DNA of 64,000 nt from FW021-bin31 sp964647485 (GTDB lineage Bacteria; Bacteroidota; Bacteroidia; Chitinophagales; Chitinophagaceae). The notes beneath the pieces are model-generated. The model made no database searches, was not told the origin of the DNA, and saw nothing but the letters and a program-made list of their open reading frames with translations. The stretch spans positions 124,001 through 188,000 of the forward strand of contig CAZYHV010000004.1 in assembly GCA_964647485.1 (NCBI GenBank), given 5' to 3'. This document shows, piece after piece, positions 35,408 to 44,593 of the stretch (position 1 is its first letter; the number at the start of each line of letters is the position of its first letter). The translations under genes were made by a program, and so were the position numbers.

Positions 35408-35791
35408 TCAGGGCTGTACCTCATTCTCATAAGCCGAAGCATCCAAAAGATCCTCTACATCCTTTTCGGAAGAAGGCGTTATCTTGACAATCCATCCCTC
35501 TCCATAAGGGTCGGTATTCACTAATTCAGGATTATCCTCCAAAGTAGGATTAACGTCCTCTACGGTGCCCGATACCGGCATAAATAAATCAGAAACAGTC
35601 TTTACCGCTTCTACTGTACCAAAGACTTCATCAGGATCCAAGGTCTTGCCTTCAGTGTCAACATCTATATAAACAATGTCTCCCAATTCCCCCTGGGCAA
35701 AATCAGTAATACCAATGAGGGCACTCCCATCATCCTGCAACTTGATCCACTCATGGTCTTTGGTGTATTTTAATTCAGATGGTATATTCAT
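35408..35791 (-). CDS. gcvH: Glycine cleavage system H protein
   Basis: A 127-aa lipoyl carrier, the usual length. The lipoylated Lys is K64 in TVEAVKTVSDL. It begins MNIPSELKYTKDHEWIK. It shuttles the aminomethyl group between the P, T and L proteins of glycine cleavage; none of those genes is in this window. A VanZ-like gene follows on the same strand. Confidence 0.97.
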   Translation of the reverse strand: MNIPSELKYTKDHEWIKLQDDGSALIGITDFAQGELGDIVYIDVDTEGKTLDPDEVFGTVEAVKTVSDLFMPVSGTVEDVNPTLEDNPELVNTDPYGEGWIVKITPSSEKDVEDLLDASAYENEVQP

Positions 35792-35832
35792 AAAACTCTA
35801 TTTTTCTGCGAATTTAAAGGATTTTAAAGAGA

Positions 35833-36507
35833 TTAAAAGAACAAAAATTTGTGGACTATCCGAACTTTCATAGGAACATCCTCCAAAGGTCGATCATTCT
35901 GATCTGTTTTAACGGCGGCTATCTTATCCAAAACATCCATCCCCTTCACCAGATAACCAAAAACAGTATAACGTCCATCTAAGAAAGGGGTTCCTCCAAT
36001 AGTCTTATAAACTTTCCTTTGTTTCTTTGTAAAGGTTCGTCCGGTTTGTCGAGAAATTTGATCCAGCTCTTTATCGGTATAGGTTTTTCCCTCAACAATA
36101 TAAAACTGTGAGCCCGAAGAGGCTCTTTTCGGGTTCACTCTGTCGCCTTCTCTTGCCATTGCCAGCGCCCCTTTCCGATGAAAAAGGGTCTTTCGAAACT
36201 CTGCCGGCACCTGATATCCCGGTCCTCCATTGCCTAAAAGCTGCCGAGGTTCCGCATCTCTTGAATCGGGATCTCCACCCTGGATCATAAAACTGTCAAT
36301 CACCCGATGAAATAACAAACCATCATAGAAATGTTTTTTCGCCAGCTTTATAAAATTATCCCGATGCAGGGGAGTAGAATCACTCAATAAGAAAACCATC
36401 TTCCCATAAGGCGTTTTAATTTTTACCTTCCTATTCTTTTGTGCAAAAAGTGAAGCGCTGATTGCCATAAACAGAACGAAAAGGAATAATCTTTTTATTG
36501 GTTTCAT
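35833..36507 (-). CDS. Peptidyl-prolyl cis-trans isomerase, cyclophilin type, exported
   Basis: A 224-aa cyclophilin with signal peptide MKPIKRLFLFVLFMAISASLFAQ, so probably periplasmic. Family motifs include FYDGLLFHRVIDSFMIQGGDP, SGSQFYIVEG and FGYLVKGMDVLDKIA. An insertion (roughly residues 140-170) between the core strands is common in Bacteroidota members. It helps fold exported proteins by proline isomerisation. Confidence 0.93.
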   Translation of the reverse strand: MKPIKRLFLFVLFMAISASLFAQKNRKVKIKTPYGKMVFLLSDSTPLHRDNFIKLAKKHFYDGLLFHRVIDSFMIQGGDPDSRDAEPRQLLGNGGPGYQVPAEFRKTLFHRKGALAMAREGDRVNPKRASSGSQFYIVEGKTYTDKELDQISRQTGRTFTKKQRKVYKTIGGTPFLDGRYTVFGYLVKGMDVLDKIAAVKTDQNDRPLEDVPMKVRIVHKFLFF

Positions 36508-36610
36508 GCCATCCGGATTTTTGGCAAAGAAAGGGATTTTTCAGATAAACTTATGTTAATCTCTGCGAGAAAGCATAAAACTCATCTTTTTCTCCCTTTT
36601 CCAAAAAGAA

Positions 36611-37063
36611 TTACTCTTTTTTATCCCAAAATTTTTTACAGCCACAATATTTACCAAAAACACAACCCGGTGCATATCCGGAGCAGAAATCAAAGACCAA
36701 AAAGCCACTCTCCATCAATGTAAATTTCTCATTTAATATATTTATCATAAACTTATATCGGAGAGTCCACGGTAGCTCCTCCGGAAGATCTAAATCTGCA
36801 TTCCAGGTAAATAATAAGTGACCAAAGGCTCTAAAAGTTTTTCGAATGTCTTCCTCTGAAAACTGTTCTACCGGAGGGAAATCTTCTCTCCTAAGCCCAC
36901 AATAATAACCAAAAGTATGGTTTAAAGAGCCTCCACTTACCCAATCTTCTGCCGCTTCCAATTCCTCTTCAATAGTTTCCGGATAGTGCTCCGCAGGGGC
37001 TTCTTCCGATATTCTCTCTGCATTTTTGATGTCTTCTAATAGGTAGGGTAAATAAGGATGCAT
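36611..37063 (-). CDS. Conserved hypothetical protein, acidic, Cys-rich C-terminus
   Basis: A 150-aa acidic protein beginning MHPYLPYLLEDIKNAE. The N-terminal half has an acidic helix (HYPETIEEELEAAEDW). The C-terminus ends CSGYAPGCVFGKYCGCKKFWDKKE, with four Cys that could bind a metal. No signal peptide. The frame extends to 37120, but the 37063 start gives the more natural N-terminus. I recall similar proteins in other Bacteroidota but know no function. It is just downstream of the sbcDC pair on the same strand. Confidence 0.6.
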   Translation of the reverse strand: MHPYLPYLLEDIKNAERISEEAPAEHYPETIEEELEAAEDWVSGGSLNHTFGYYCGLRREDFPPVEQFSEEDIRKTFRAFGHLLFTWNADLDLPEELPWTLRYKFMINILNEKFTLMESGFLVFDFCSGYAPGCVFGKYCGCKKFWDKKE

Positions 37064-37155
37064 AGTATTGCTTTTAGTGGAATAATACTCTAATATAAAG
37101 GGTTTTCCCAAAAAAGCCATCCAAGAGAGCAGATTTATTGAAGATTATTAGCCAT

Positions 37156-40100
37156 TTATTGCCATTGAATAAGACTTCCTCTTTCCGCATCTTTTATAAT
37201 TTCCAACGACTTAGGGATCCGATCTTTTAATTCCTCCACATGAGAAATAATTCCAACAATTTTATTCTCTTTGTTTAGATGCAGTAGCGTCTCAAAGATA
37301 ATATTAATAGATTCCGGATCTTGAGTACCAAACCCCTCATCAATAAAAAAGAACTTTTTTTCAGCCTTTGCATGGGTTTGCACGCTCTCTGCCAAGGCCA
37401 GAGCCAGAGATAATGAGACTTGGAAAGCTTGTCCTCCGGATAATGTTTTTACACTTCTGCTTTTCCCCTCATTTAAATAATCAATAATTTCAAACTCATT
37501 ATTTTCATTCAGTTGAAGACTTAGTTGGTTTCGTGTCATCCGCTGAAATCGGTAGTTGGCCTGATTACACAGCTGGCTGAGACGAAGAGAAGATGCATAC
37601 TGCACAAATCCCTTCGCCTTCAACAAGCCAAAAATTATATTCAGATTTCCTGCTCGTTTCTGCAGCTCTTCTTCTTGCTTTTCTAAGACTTCTTTCTCTT
37701 TACTCTTTTGTTCTAATTCTTGAATCTTATTTTCAAGACCTACTACTTTCTTATTCAATATTTCCAGCCTTTCTTTAGAGGCTTTCCATTTTTCTTCTGC
37801 TGTTAGAAAGTTTTCCTGACTGAAAGATGCTTCTCCTAATTTCTCTTTCAGTTCTGTCAGACTTTGTCGTGCTTTTTCAAACTTCAGCTTAAAGTTTTCG
37901 ATCTTTCTTCGTTCCTCTGCAATATTAATTTCTTGCTTCAAGACTTTCCTGACCGTCACAATGTTAGGAATGCCTTCTTCCTCCAATTTTTTATTTATTC
38001 TCTCTTCGAGATATTTTTTTTCTTCTTTCCGTTCTTCAATCTGTTCTTTTAAGCTTTCCCAGTTAGCTTTCTTTGAGGCTAGCGTAGTTTCCAAGGTATG
38101 AATGGATTGAGAAAGGCTTTCATGTTGTTCCTCTACCTTTTTATTCTTCTCCCGCAAAGGCTCTAAATAGCTTTTCTCTATAGTAATCCCATCTTCCTCA
38201 TCATAATCTTCATAATGCAAGATGTTCATATGCCCTTTATTTATCTCTATTTGGGTTTCTTTTGCATGCTCCTCTTTTTCTAATTCTTTTAACCGATCCT
38301 GATATTTATTTAACTTTCCTCTTTTTTTTTCTCCGGATTCACGATTTTCTTGGAGCATCTCCTCTTTTTTATTTAACCTACCTTCTCTCTCGTTCGCTTC
38401 TTTCCGTTTTTTCTCGAATGCTGCTTTATTATTCGAATCAAAATCTTCCCATCGGAAAGCTTTTTCATGTTGGACTTTCTCATTTTCTATTCCGTTTAGC
38501 GTTTCCTCTTCTACTGCTATTTCCTTTTCCAGATTTTCAATGGACGTTCGTTTCGAAATATACTCGTTTTCTTTTTCCTGAAGCCTCCTCGTTTTCTTTT
38601 CTAACTCGTCTAAGGCAGCAGAAGTTTCTTTTAGCTCAAAGGAGACATCTTTTGCTTCGACGATATCAGGATGTTCCAAAGATCCACAAAGGGGACAGGC
38701 ATCTCCCTCTTGAAGATGATGAGCATGTTCCGCTAACCTGCGTTGGACAGAAAGCTGTTCTTTCTTTTTATTGAGTTGATGCTGTTCTTTCTTTATCTTG
38801 TCTCTTTGGAATTGGAGATTCTCTTCAAAGGAATCCATCCGGATCTCCTTCTCTTTCATCTCTTGAAAGAGGTCTTGCAATACCCCTTTTTTAGCATCGA
38901 CTTTTTTCTCCTGCTGTTGAAAACGTTTCTGTAAATCTTCCTTTTTATCAAACCAAAGACTCACTGCTATCAGGAGTTCTGAATTTATTCTTTTTTCTTT
39001 CAACCGTTTTATTTCTTCCTTCAAATCTTTTTCTCGATGCTCTATAGTTGCAATCTCTTTCTTAACCTCCAGAACATAATCCTTGCCCTTCTTGCTTCGG
39101 GTCTTGCAGTCATCCCATTCATGAAACAGTTCTCGAATTTTTAAAATGGTTTGCCAATCACTTTCTTCGGCTTTTTTCTGATCCAGATTATTGAAATAAG
39201 GGATGATCTTTTCCAATGCTTTCTGTTGATTTTGCCTTTCCTCTTTTTGTTCTTCATATTTTTTATATAGCGCCCCTTCTTTTGTTTCTTTAACCTCTAT
39301 CACTTTCTTTAGTTCTTTAAGTTGCTGAAGAGGTTGGTAAAAAGCAGTATAGATTCGCTCGTACTTATCGACCCGCACTGTTGCCTTTTCGAAAGATTCT
39401 TCTTTTTCTTGTAGGGAGGCAAAATCTTCCTTTTTTTTCTGTAGAAGATCGAAATCCTTTTTTAAAAGTTTTAGGAATTGATACCTTTCCTCCAGGATCT
39501 CATGCCCTTCTTGTTTCTTTGAACGTTCTTGTTGATTCTGTTTTAATTCCTGTTTCTGTGTCGTTATTTCTTCTTTTGTGATATCCACATATCCCTTCAA
39601 TTGACCTTCTATTTGGTCTAATTCAGATTGATTCTTTTTTTTCAATCTTGCGGAGGCGTCCTGTAAGTCATATCGATCTAGCCCAAAAATATCCTGCATC
39701 ATCTTTGTTCGTTCCTTCGCTCCCAACTCCAAAAATTCTTTGAATTGTCCCTGGGGGATAATGATTGTCCTTTTGAAATTTTGGTAACTCATCCCAATAA
39801 TTTCTTCAGCCTGAGCCTGTTCCATAGGAACCCAACTTTCATTCGTATATCGGTAAAAGACGACTTTGGGGGTATGCACCTCTTGAAATCGTTTAGCGTT
39901 TCGTTTAAAGGTTCGGGTCACCCGATACAGATCATTCTTATAATTATAAAAATCAAGACCAATAAATGCCTTATCAGACTTGAGATTCATCATGTTATAA
40001 TTCCGTTTATCTCTTAAATTTAACCTTTCCGTATCTCCATAAAGAGCATAGGATATTGCTTCAAGAATGGAGGATTTCCCCGAACCGGTAGCACCGAAAA

Positions 40101-40197
40101 TGCCAAATAAACGTGCCGCCGTCAAATCGGCAAAGTCTATCGTCTGACGTTCCTGATAAGAATATAATCCTTCGATTGTAAGTTTTAAAGGTATCAT
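37156..40197 (-). CDS. sbcC: Nuclease SbcCD subunit C (SMC-like ATPase)
   Basis: A 1013-aa Rad50/SbcC-type ATPase. Walker A is GATGSGKSSILEAISYALYG near residues 34-53. Long coiled coils flank a zinc-hook CPLCGSLEHP near residue 500. The C-terminal ABC signature is LSGGQAFQVSLSLALALAE, followed by Walker B FFIDEGFG. With SbcD it forms the complex that cleaves hairpins and processes DNA ends. Its gene starts 29 bases after sbcD. This complex is relevant to the long palindromes seen elsewhere in the window. Confidence 0.95.
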   Translation of the reverse strand: MIPLKLTIEGLYSYQERQTIDFADLTAARLFGIFGATGSGKSSILEAISYALYGDTERLNLRDKRNYNMMNLKSDKAFIGLDFYNYKNDLYRVTRTFKRNAKRFQEVHTPKVVFYRYTNESWVPMEQAQAEEIIGMSYQNFKRTIIIPQGQFKEFLELGAKERTKMMQDIFGLDRYDLQDASARLKKKNQSELDQIEGQLKGYVDITKEEITTQKQELKQNQQERSKKQEGHEILEERYQFLKLLKKDFDLLQKKKEDFASLQEKEESFEKATVRVDKYERIYTAFYQPLQQLKELKKVIEVKETKEGALYKKYEEQKEERQNQQKALEKIIPYFNNLDQKKAEESDWQTILKIRELFHEWDDCKTRSKKGKDYVLEVKKEIATIEHREKDLKEEIKRLKEKRINSELLIAVSLWFDKKEDLQKRFQQQEKKVDAKKGVLQDLFQEMKEKEIRMDSFEENLQFQRDKIKKEQHQLNKKKEQLSVQRRLAEHAHHLQEGDACPLCGSLEHPDIVEAKDVSFELKETSAALDELEKKTRRLQEKENEYISKRTSIENLEKEIAVEEETLNGIENEKVQHEKAFRWEDFDSNNKAAFEKKRKEANEREGRLNKKEEMLQENRESGEKKRGKLNKYQDRLKELEKEEHAKETQIEINKGHMNILHYEDYDEEDGITIEKSYLEPLREKNKKVEEQHESLSQSIHTLETTLASKKANWESLKEQIEERKEEKKYLEERINKKLEEEGIPNIVTVRKVLKQEINIAEERRKIENFKLKFEKARQSLTELKEKLGEASFSQENFLTAEEKWKASKERLEILNKKVVGLENKIQELEQKSKEKEVLEKQEEELQKRAGNLNIIFGLLKAKGFVQYASSLRLSQLCNQANYRFQRMTRNQLSLQLNENNEFEIIDYLNEGKSRSVKTLSGGQAFQVSLSLALALAESVQTHAKAEKKFFFIDEGFGTQDPESINIIFETLLHLNKENKIVGIISHVEELKDRIPKSLEIIKDAERGSLIQWQ

Positions 40198-40226
40198 TAA
40201 TTGGTTTTAAAAAATTTTCCCCGATT

Positions 40227-41432
40227 CTATTTTTCTCCCAAAACTTCTTTGAATAAATCCATGAGCTCTTCATTAGGATGTTGCCCTGTTTTAAACTTAA
40301 AATACGCTTCAAACAAAGGTTCGATATCCGGATTTGATTCTATGTTCTGGGGCTTTACCTGCTGTTGTTCAATATGTTTTACCTTAGGTATCAAATGAAT
40401 GATTCCTTCATGAGCCTCTGCCAGGCGTTTTCTTTCATCTGCTTTCAAAAAATCTTCCGTAGCCAAAGTTAATTCAACCAAAGCTTCTTTATTATTCAAC
40501 AACCATTTTACAGCGGTATCTACCGATTCAAAAGTCTTTCTTTTTAAAGGTTTTCCCAGATGCAATGGGATTCGTTCTACTTCTGCCTCCGTTTCCGGTT
40601 TCACATCCACTACTGTTACATATTTTTGTTGTCCGGCTTCTGAAAAAGAATAAGCTAAAGGAGAGCTGCTATAAATTACCGGCTGATATACTCCCACATC
40701 CTGATACCGATGTAAATGCCCTAAAGCTGCATACTGTATGGGTTTGGGTATCGCATCAGCATACACCACATCCGCATTCCCGATATTGAGCGGTTTTTCA
40801 CCTTCCGGCTCCTCCGGTTTTGTTTTTCCGGGCTTTGCCATAAACAAATGAGCAGTAAGAAGGTTTACCCCCTTACCATCACAATATTTTCGGGATAGAT
40901 CTTCCCATTTCCGTTGTAAGCTTTCCTGTAAAGAGGATTGTTTGTCTTCACCAAAATATTCTTTAAGACGGACTTCATTGGCGAAAGCAGTATGCAACAC
41001 CCGCACCGGATAATTCAATTGTGGCAGTTGAAGTTCAATAAATCCGACTTCAGAATGAGAAATCTTATATCCGCCTTCCAATTGGAAAGGAGGGACTTCA
41101 TCCGTAGGGTGTCCGATAAAGATAATTCCACATTCTCTGGCTAATACGTCTGCCACATTAATTCTATCGGGCGAGTCATGGTTTCCGGCAATAGCTATTA
41201 CCGGCACTCTTCCGTCTTTTGCCAGTCTCTTCAAGGTCTTGTAAAGGAGTTCGGCAGCTTCATTAGAAGGATTAAAAGTATCAAATAAATCTCCGGCAAG
41301 CAGAACCAGATCTACTTCCTTCTCTTCAGCTATATTAACTATTTCTGCCAATACGGCTCTTTGTTCTTCCAAACGACTGTAAAAATCTAATTTTTTCCCC
41401 AGATGCCAATCAGCAGTATGAAGGATGCGCAT
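40227..41432 (-). CDS. sbcD: Nuclease SbcCD subunit D
   Basis: A 401-aa Mre11/SbcD-type metallo-phosphoesterase. Metal-binding motifs are in order: HTADWHLGKKL, LLAGDLFDTF, AGNHDSPDRINV, LTAHLFMA and ALGHLHRYQ. It is the first gene of the sbcD-sbcC pair. Length and motifs are normal. Confidence 0.96.
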   Translation of the reverse strand: MRILHTADWHLGKKLDFYSRLEEQRAVLAEIVNIAEEKEVDLVLLAGDLFDTFNPSNEAAELLYKTLKRLAKDGRVPVIAIAGNHDSPDRINVADVLARECGIIFIGHPTDEVPPFQLEGGYKISHSEVGFIELQLPQLNYPVRVLHTAFANEVRLKEYFGEDKQSSLQESLQRKWEDLSRKYCDGKGVNLLTAHLFMAKPGKTKPEEPEGEKPLNIGNADVVYADAIPKPIQYAALGHLHRYQDVGVYQPVIYSSSPLAYSFSEAGQQKYVTVVDVKPETEAEVERIPLHLGKPLKRKTFESVDTAVKWLLNNKEALVELTLATEDFLKADERKRLAEAHEGIIHLIPKVKHIEQQQVKPQNIESNPDIEPLFEAYFKFKTGQHPNEELMDLFKEVLGEK

Positions 41433-41527
41433 AGTGATTACTTTTGATAAAAATAGGATGTTCTATCTATTTTTCAAAAAGTTCTCTCTTTTTACTCGAA
41501 AGGTTTTACTGAAGAGGGCTATATTTA

Positions 41528-41558
41528 AAAACCGTCTCATCAAAGAATGAGACGGTTT
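41528..41558 (-). terminator. Terminator after the peroxiredoxin/thioredoxin unit
   Basis: AAACCGTCTCAT and ATGAGACGGTTT form a 12-bp stem around a short loop, followed by TTT on the minus strand. It lies 25 bases past the stop at 41583. Confidence 0.85.
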
Positions 41559-41582
41559 ATTTGTTCCTTTTCATGAGTCCTA

Positions 41583-41843
41583 TTAAGAATCAATAGACCC
41601 CAACACCCTTTTCATAAATTTATTGGCTGCTTCTTTTTGAGAAATTCCTTCTTCCCGAATCAGCTCATCTACTTCTATGGCTCCATATAGGTTTGAAAGT
41701 AATTCTCCGATAACATCCAATTCTTCCTCTTTGATAGCAGGAGATTCTGTGAGATACTCAAGTGTTTCAATAGTTTCTTGCACAAAATCTGCATCATTTT
41801 CTGCTACAAAGTCAGAGATATGTTTAATGATTGGTAGTCTCAT
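41583..41843 (-). CDS. Small conserved protein (DUF6952-like)
   Basis: An 86-aa acidic, helical protein: MRLPIIKHISDFVAEND, then EELDVIGELLSNLYGAIEV and FMKRVLGSIDS. I recall such proteins following thioredoxin and peroxiredoxin genes in Flavobacteriia (DUF6952); the match is from memory. The start is ATG 41843. It overlaps the thioredoxin gene by 20 bases, so the two are translationally coupled. A role in the same redox unit is inferred from position only. Confidence 0.75.
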   Translation of the reverse strand: MRLPIIKHISDFVAENDADFVQETIETLEYLTESPAIKEEELDVIGELLSNLYGAIEVDELIREEGISQKEAANKFMKRVLGSIDS

Positions 41844-42141
41844 CAATAAAGGATTTTAAAACTTCTGTTTTATTGGTTTGCACTTGCTTTACTAAGTTTC
41901 CATCCTTAAAAGCCGCAAATGTGGGTAAGTTATCCACCTTCGCAAGCTTTCTGGAGTTCGGATTCTTTTCAGCATCGATAACGATAAACTTTGCATGCTC
42001 CTGTTCTCTTGAAAATTTTTTAAATTTCGGCTTCATAATGCGACAGTTTCCGCACCAGCCCGCTGCAAATTGTACAAGAACAGTAGAATGATTTGAAACC
42101 TCCTCTTGTAAGGTATCTGTTTTTAATTCTTCAAAAGCCAT
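41824..42141 (-). CDS. Thioredoxin-family protein
   Basis: A 105-aa single thioredoxin domain with active site WCGNC (C30, C33), a variant of the canonical WCGPC, and the cis-proline in DNLPTFAAFKDG. No signal, so cytoplasmic. It begins 2 bases after the peroxiredoxin stop and probably reduces that enzyme. The Asn in place of Pro should raise its redox potential slightly compared with classical thioredoxin. Confidence 0.92.
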   Translation of the reverse strand: MAFEELKTDTLQEEVSNHSTVLVQFAAGWCGNCRIMKPKFKKFSREQEHAKFIVIDAEKNPNSRKLAKVDNLPTFAAFKDGNLVKQVQTNKTEVLKSFIDETTNH

Positions 42142-42143
42142 AA

Positions 42144-42782
42144 CTAATGTGTTTTTAAATAAGTTGAAACGCCTTCACTACTTTCTTTCATGGCTTCTTG
42201 ACCATCCTCCCAATTGGCAGGACAAACTTCACCATATTTTTGAACGTGTGAATAAGCATCAATTAATCTTAAATACTCCTCTACATTTCTCCCAAGAGGC
42301 ATATGATTAATTCCCTCGTGAAAAACAGTTCCTTCTTCATCTATAAGGTAGGTTGCACGAAAGGCTACATTGTCCCCTTCAAGGATAAAAGATGCAGTTT
42401 CTTCATTATAGGTTTCCGAATGAATATCCAATATTCCTAACATATTAGAAAGGTTGCGGTTAGAATCGGCAATAATCGGATAAGTTACGCCTTCAATTCC
42501 TCCATCATCTTTAGGGGTATTTAACCACGCAAAATGGACTTCCGGAGTATCGCATGAGGCACCGATAATCATCGTATTACGATCTTCAAAATCTTGTAGT
42601 TTAGACTGAAAAGCATGTAGCTCTGTAGGACATACATAAGTGAAGTCTTTTGGATACCAAAATAAGACTATCTTCTTGTTCTGCTCTTTGGCCGTCTCCA
42701 ATATATTCATCTTAAAGGTATCTCCCATTTCATCCATGGCGTCTACCGAAATGTTTGGGAATTTCTTTCCTACTAATGACAT
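42144..42782 (-). CDS. Peroxiredoxin (2-Cys, AhpC/Prx1 family)
   Basis: A 212-aa typical 2-Cys peroxiredoxin. The peroxidatic Cys is C51 in FTYVCPTE and the resolving Cys is in GEVCPANWEDG near the C-terminus. It reduces hydrogen peroxide and organic peroxides, with electrons likely from the adjacent thioredoxin. First gene of a three-gene unit with a TACCTTTG box upstream. Confidence 0.95.
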   Translation of the reverse strand: MSLVGKKFPNISVDAMDEMGDTFKMNILETAKEQNKKIVLFWYPKDFTYVCPTELHAFQSKLQDFEDRNTMIIGASCDTPEVHFAWLNTPKDDGGIEGVTYPIIADSNRNLSNMLGILDIHSETYNEETASFILEGDNVAFRATYLIDEEGTVFHEGINHMPLGRNVEEYLRLIDAYSHVQKYGEVCPANWEDGQEAMKESSEGVSTYLKTH

Positions 42783-42851
42783 AAATCTTCTTTTTTTAAA
42801 TTAAAAATAGCATAACCCTTTTAGGTTATCTTTTCCTTCTTTCTTTGAAAG

Positions 42852-42859
42852 CAAAGGTA
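42852..42859 (-). promoter_or_regulatory. Predicted -7 box of the peroxiredoxin unit
   Basis: TACCTTTG on the minus strand matches TAnnTTTG and is 69 bases upstream of the ATG at 42782. No clear -33 box. Confidence 0.45.
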
Positions 42860-42937
42860 GGGGCTTTGTTATATAGGATTTATCGATTTTCATTATTTCC
42901 TTATAGATTTAAACTATATTTCGATCCTTCAAGGAAG

Positions 42938-43189
42938 GTGTTCTACAAAATAATTTGGACAGAGAAGGCTCTTGATTCGTTTAAAAACAACCTTAACTAA
43001 CTAAAAGCATATTGGTCAAGTCAAGAAGTTAGCCGATTTTTATCTACAACAGAGAATAAAATTGACCTCATTGTCCAATTCCCCCAAATTGGGAGACAGG
43101 GAACTACTCGACAATTCAATATTCGCTGTATTCTTGAGCATAAACGGGTCTCTTTAACCCGCATTATTCATGAGATTAGCTTTTTGTAG
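42938..43189 (+). pseudogene. RelE/ParE-family toxin, nonsense-inactivated
   Basis: An 84-codon frame reads VFYKIIWTEKALDSFKNNLN, then a TAA at 42998-43000, then LKAYWSSQEVSRFLSTTENK and so on to IIHEISFL with a TAG at 43187. The pattern (IIWTEKALDSF, YW-x-EVSRFL, IGRQG, a closing short strand) is that of ParE/RelE-type toxins of Bacteroidota, usually about 95 aa. A Tyr codon (TAT) in place of the TAA would restore the expected NYLK. No start ATG and no antitoxin gene are visible upstream. It is a relic. Confidence 0.65.
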
Positions 43190-43250
43190 CTACAAGGCAT
43201 CGAACTCCACCGCAGTAGTAGCCTACTGCAAGGAGTTTGTAACGCGGTAG

Positions 43251-43466
43251 ATGCAAAAAGATAATTTCAAACTATTCCTCAAATTTGGGGAACGATCAAA
43301 ACATGAAAAAGTTTGCCAAGCTATTGATTTTAAACGATTTTTAGAGTTGTTTCAAAAAAATGGTGAATATTGCGGGTTAATTTATAAAATAAATCAAGGT
43401 CAAGCCAAGATAGAACGCTTGACCTTCTGGAACACCTACCAGAATCCTGAGAAATTAGACCTCTAA
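43251..43466 (+). CDS. Small hypothetical protein, 71 aa
   Basis: The 71-codon frame gives MQKDNFKLFLKFGERSKHEK, a short helix-rich middle (FKRFLELFQKNGEYCGL) and IERLTFWNTYQNPEKLDL. I do not recognise the family. It follows the dead toxin gene by 61 bases. A decayed second copy of its central part lies at 2285-2386, which supports it being a real coding family that has moved or been duplicated. Whether this copy is expressed is unknown. Confidence 0.45.
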   Translation: MQKDNFKLFLKFGERSKHEKVCQAIDFKRFLELFQKNGEYCGLIYKINQGQAKIERLTFWNTYQNPEKLDL

Positions 43467-43480
43467 AAAGAAAAAGGTTT

Positions 43481-44593
43481 CTAACTTTGTTTTCTTACAA
43501 CATCTAATGTCTTTATCAATTCCTCCGCTACTGCTCTTCCTGCCCGATTCGCGCCGATGGTAGAAGCAGACGGACCATATCCGGGTAAATGAATGCGTGG
43601 ATCTTTTTTTACCTGCGTCGCTAATCTTCCGGACATGGTAATTCCTCCTTTTTCATTCCATAAATTCAAGGGGGCAAGATGATCCAAAGTGTGGCGAAAG
43701 CCCGTATTCCAAAAAATTACCTCTGCCTGCAGGGTAGTCCCGTCTTCCCAACGAACGCCGTCTTCCATTATTTCATCAAACATTGGGTGTCGCTTCAAAA
43801 TCCCTCGCTTCTTCATCTCTTCTATTTCCGGGGTGGCGGGTAATCCGGTTATTGAAACGACAGATTGCGTAGGAAGCCCCTCTCGCACTCTTTTTTCCAC
43901 CTTTGCGACTGCAGCTCGTCCTCTTTCTTTCGTAAATTCACCAGAAAGAAAATGTGGCGGTCTCCGGGTGACCCAGGTGGTAGTTGTCACCTTTGAAATT
44001 TCATTCAACATTTGAATAGCTGAAATCCCGGCTCCTACGATGATGACATGCTTTCCTCTAAAGTCTTCGGCCTTTTTATATTCGCTGGTATGTAGTTGTA
44101 TGCCCTTGAATTTTTGATATCCCGGATAGAGGGGACATTGAGGAGTTTGCCATGTTCCGGTAGCATTTACAATACCCCGGGCCAAAAAACGAGAACGATT
44201 GGTTTGAACAAGGAACCGTTCTCCCTTTGTGGTCACTTTCTCCACTTTCACGGGGCGAATGACCTGAAAGTCATACCTTTTTTCATACTGTCCATAATAT
44301 TCCGGGACGGCTTCATTGGCTTGTAACTCCTTTTCCTCCGTCTTCACCACTTCATTAAAACGCATCCCCGGTAAATCATTAATTCCATTGACATTACGCA
44401 GCCGTAGGGAATCCCATCGAAATTGCCAGGCACCACCGGGAGCGGGAGCACCGTCAAGAATAACAAAATCTTTCCCCGGCTGAAGCCCTTTCTTTTTCAG
44501 ATAATAAGCCGCCGACAACCCGGCCTGTCCGGCACCTATAATCACGATATCGGTCTTCCATGAAATGCTCGAAAGGTTTTCTAAAACACTCAT
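43481..44593 (-). CDS. FAD-dependent NAD(P)-binding oxidoreductase (flavin-monooxygenase-like)
   Basis: A 370-aa flavoprotein with two Rossmann motifs. The FAD one is IVIIGAGQAGLSAAYYLKK near residue 17 and the NAD(P) one is HVIIVGAGISAIQMLNEIS near residue 185. The ATG-containing motif is GIVNATGTWQTP. The layout resembles CzcO/YpdA-like monooxygenase or reductase proteins; the substrate is unknown. Its ATG follows directly on the stop codon of the upstream ATPase gene (0-base gap), implying coupled translation. Confidence 0.85.
   Translation of the reverse strand: MSVLENLSSISWKTDIVIIGAGQAGLSAAYYLKKKGLQPGKDFVILDGAPAPGGAWQFRWDSLRLRNVNGINDLPGMRFNEVVKTEEKELQANEAVPEYYGQYEKRYDFQVIRPVKVEKVTTKGERFLVQTNRSRFLARGIVNATGTWQTPQCPLYPGYQKFKGIQLHTSEYKKAEDFRGKHVIIVGAGISAIQMLNEISKVTTTTWVTRRPPHFLSGEFTKERGRAAVAKVEKRVREGLPTQSVVSITGLPATPEIEEMKKRGILKRHPMFDEIMEDGVRWEDGTTLQAEVIFWNTGFRHTLDHLAPLNLWNEKGGITMSGRLATQVKKDPRIHLPGYGPSASTIGANRAGRAVAEELIKTLDVVRKQS

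Noticed and set aside
38262..38774. 170-aa plus-strand frame inside sbcC
   Set aside because: Shadow of the coiled-coil coding sequence; Leu/Phe/Ser-rich with no recognisable domain, and sbcC is complete on the other strand.
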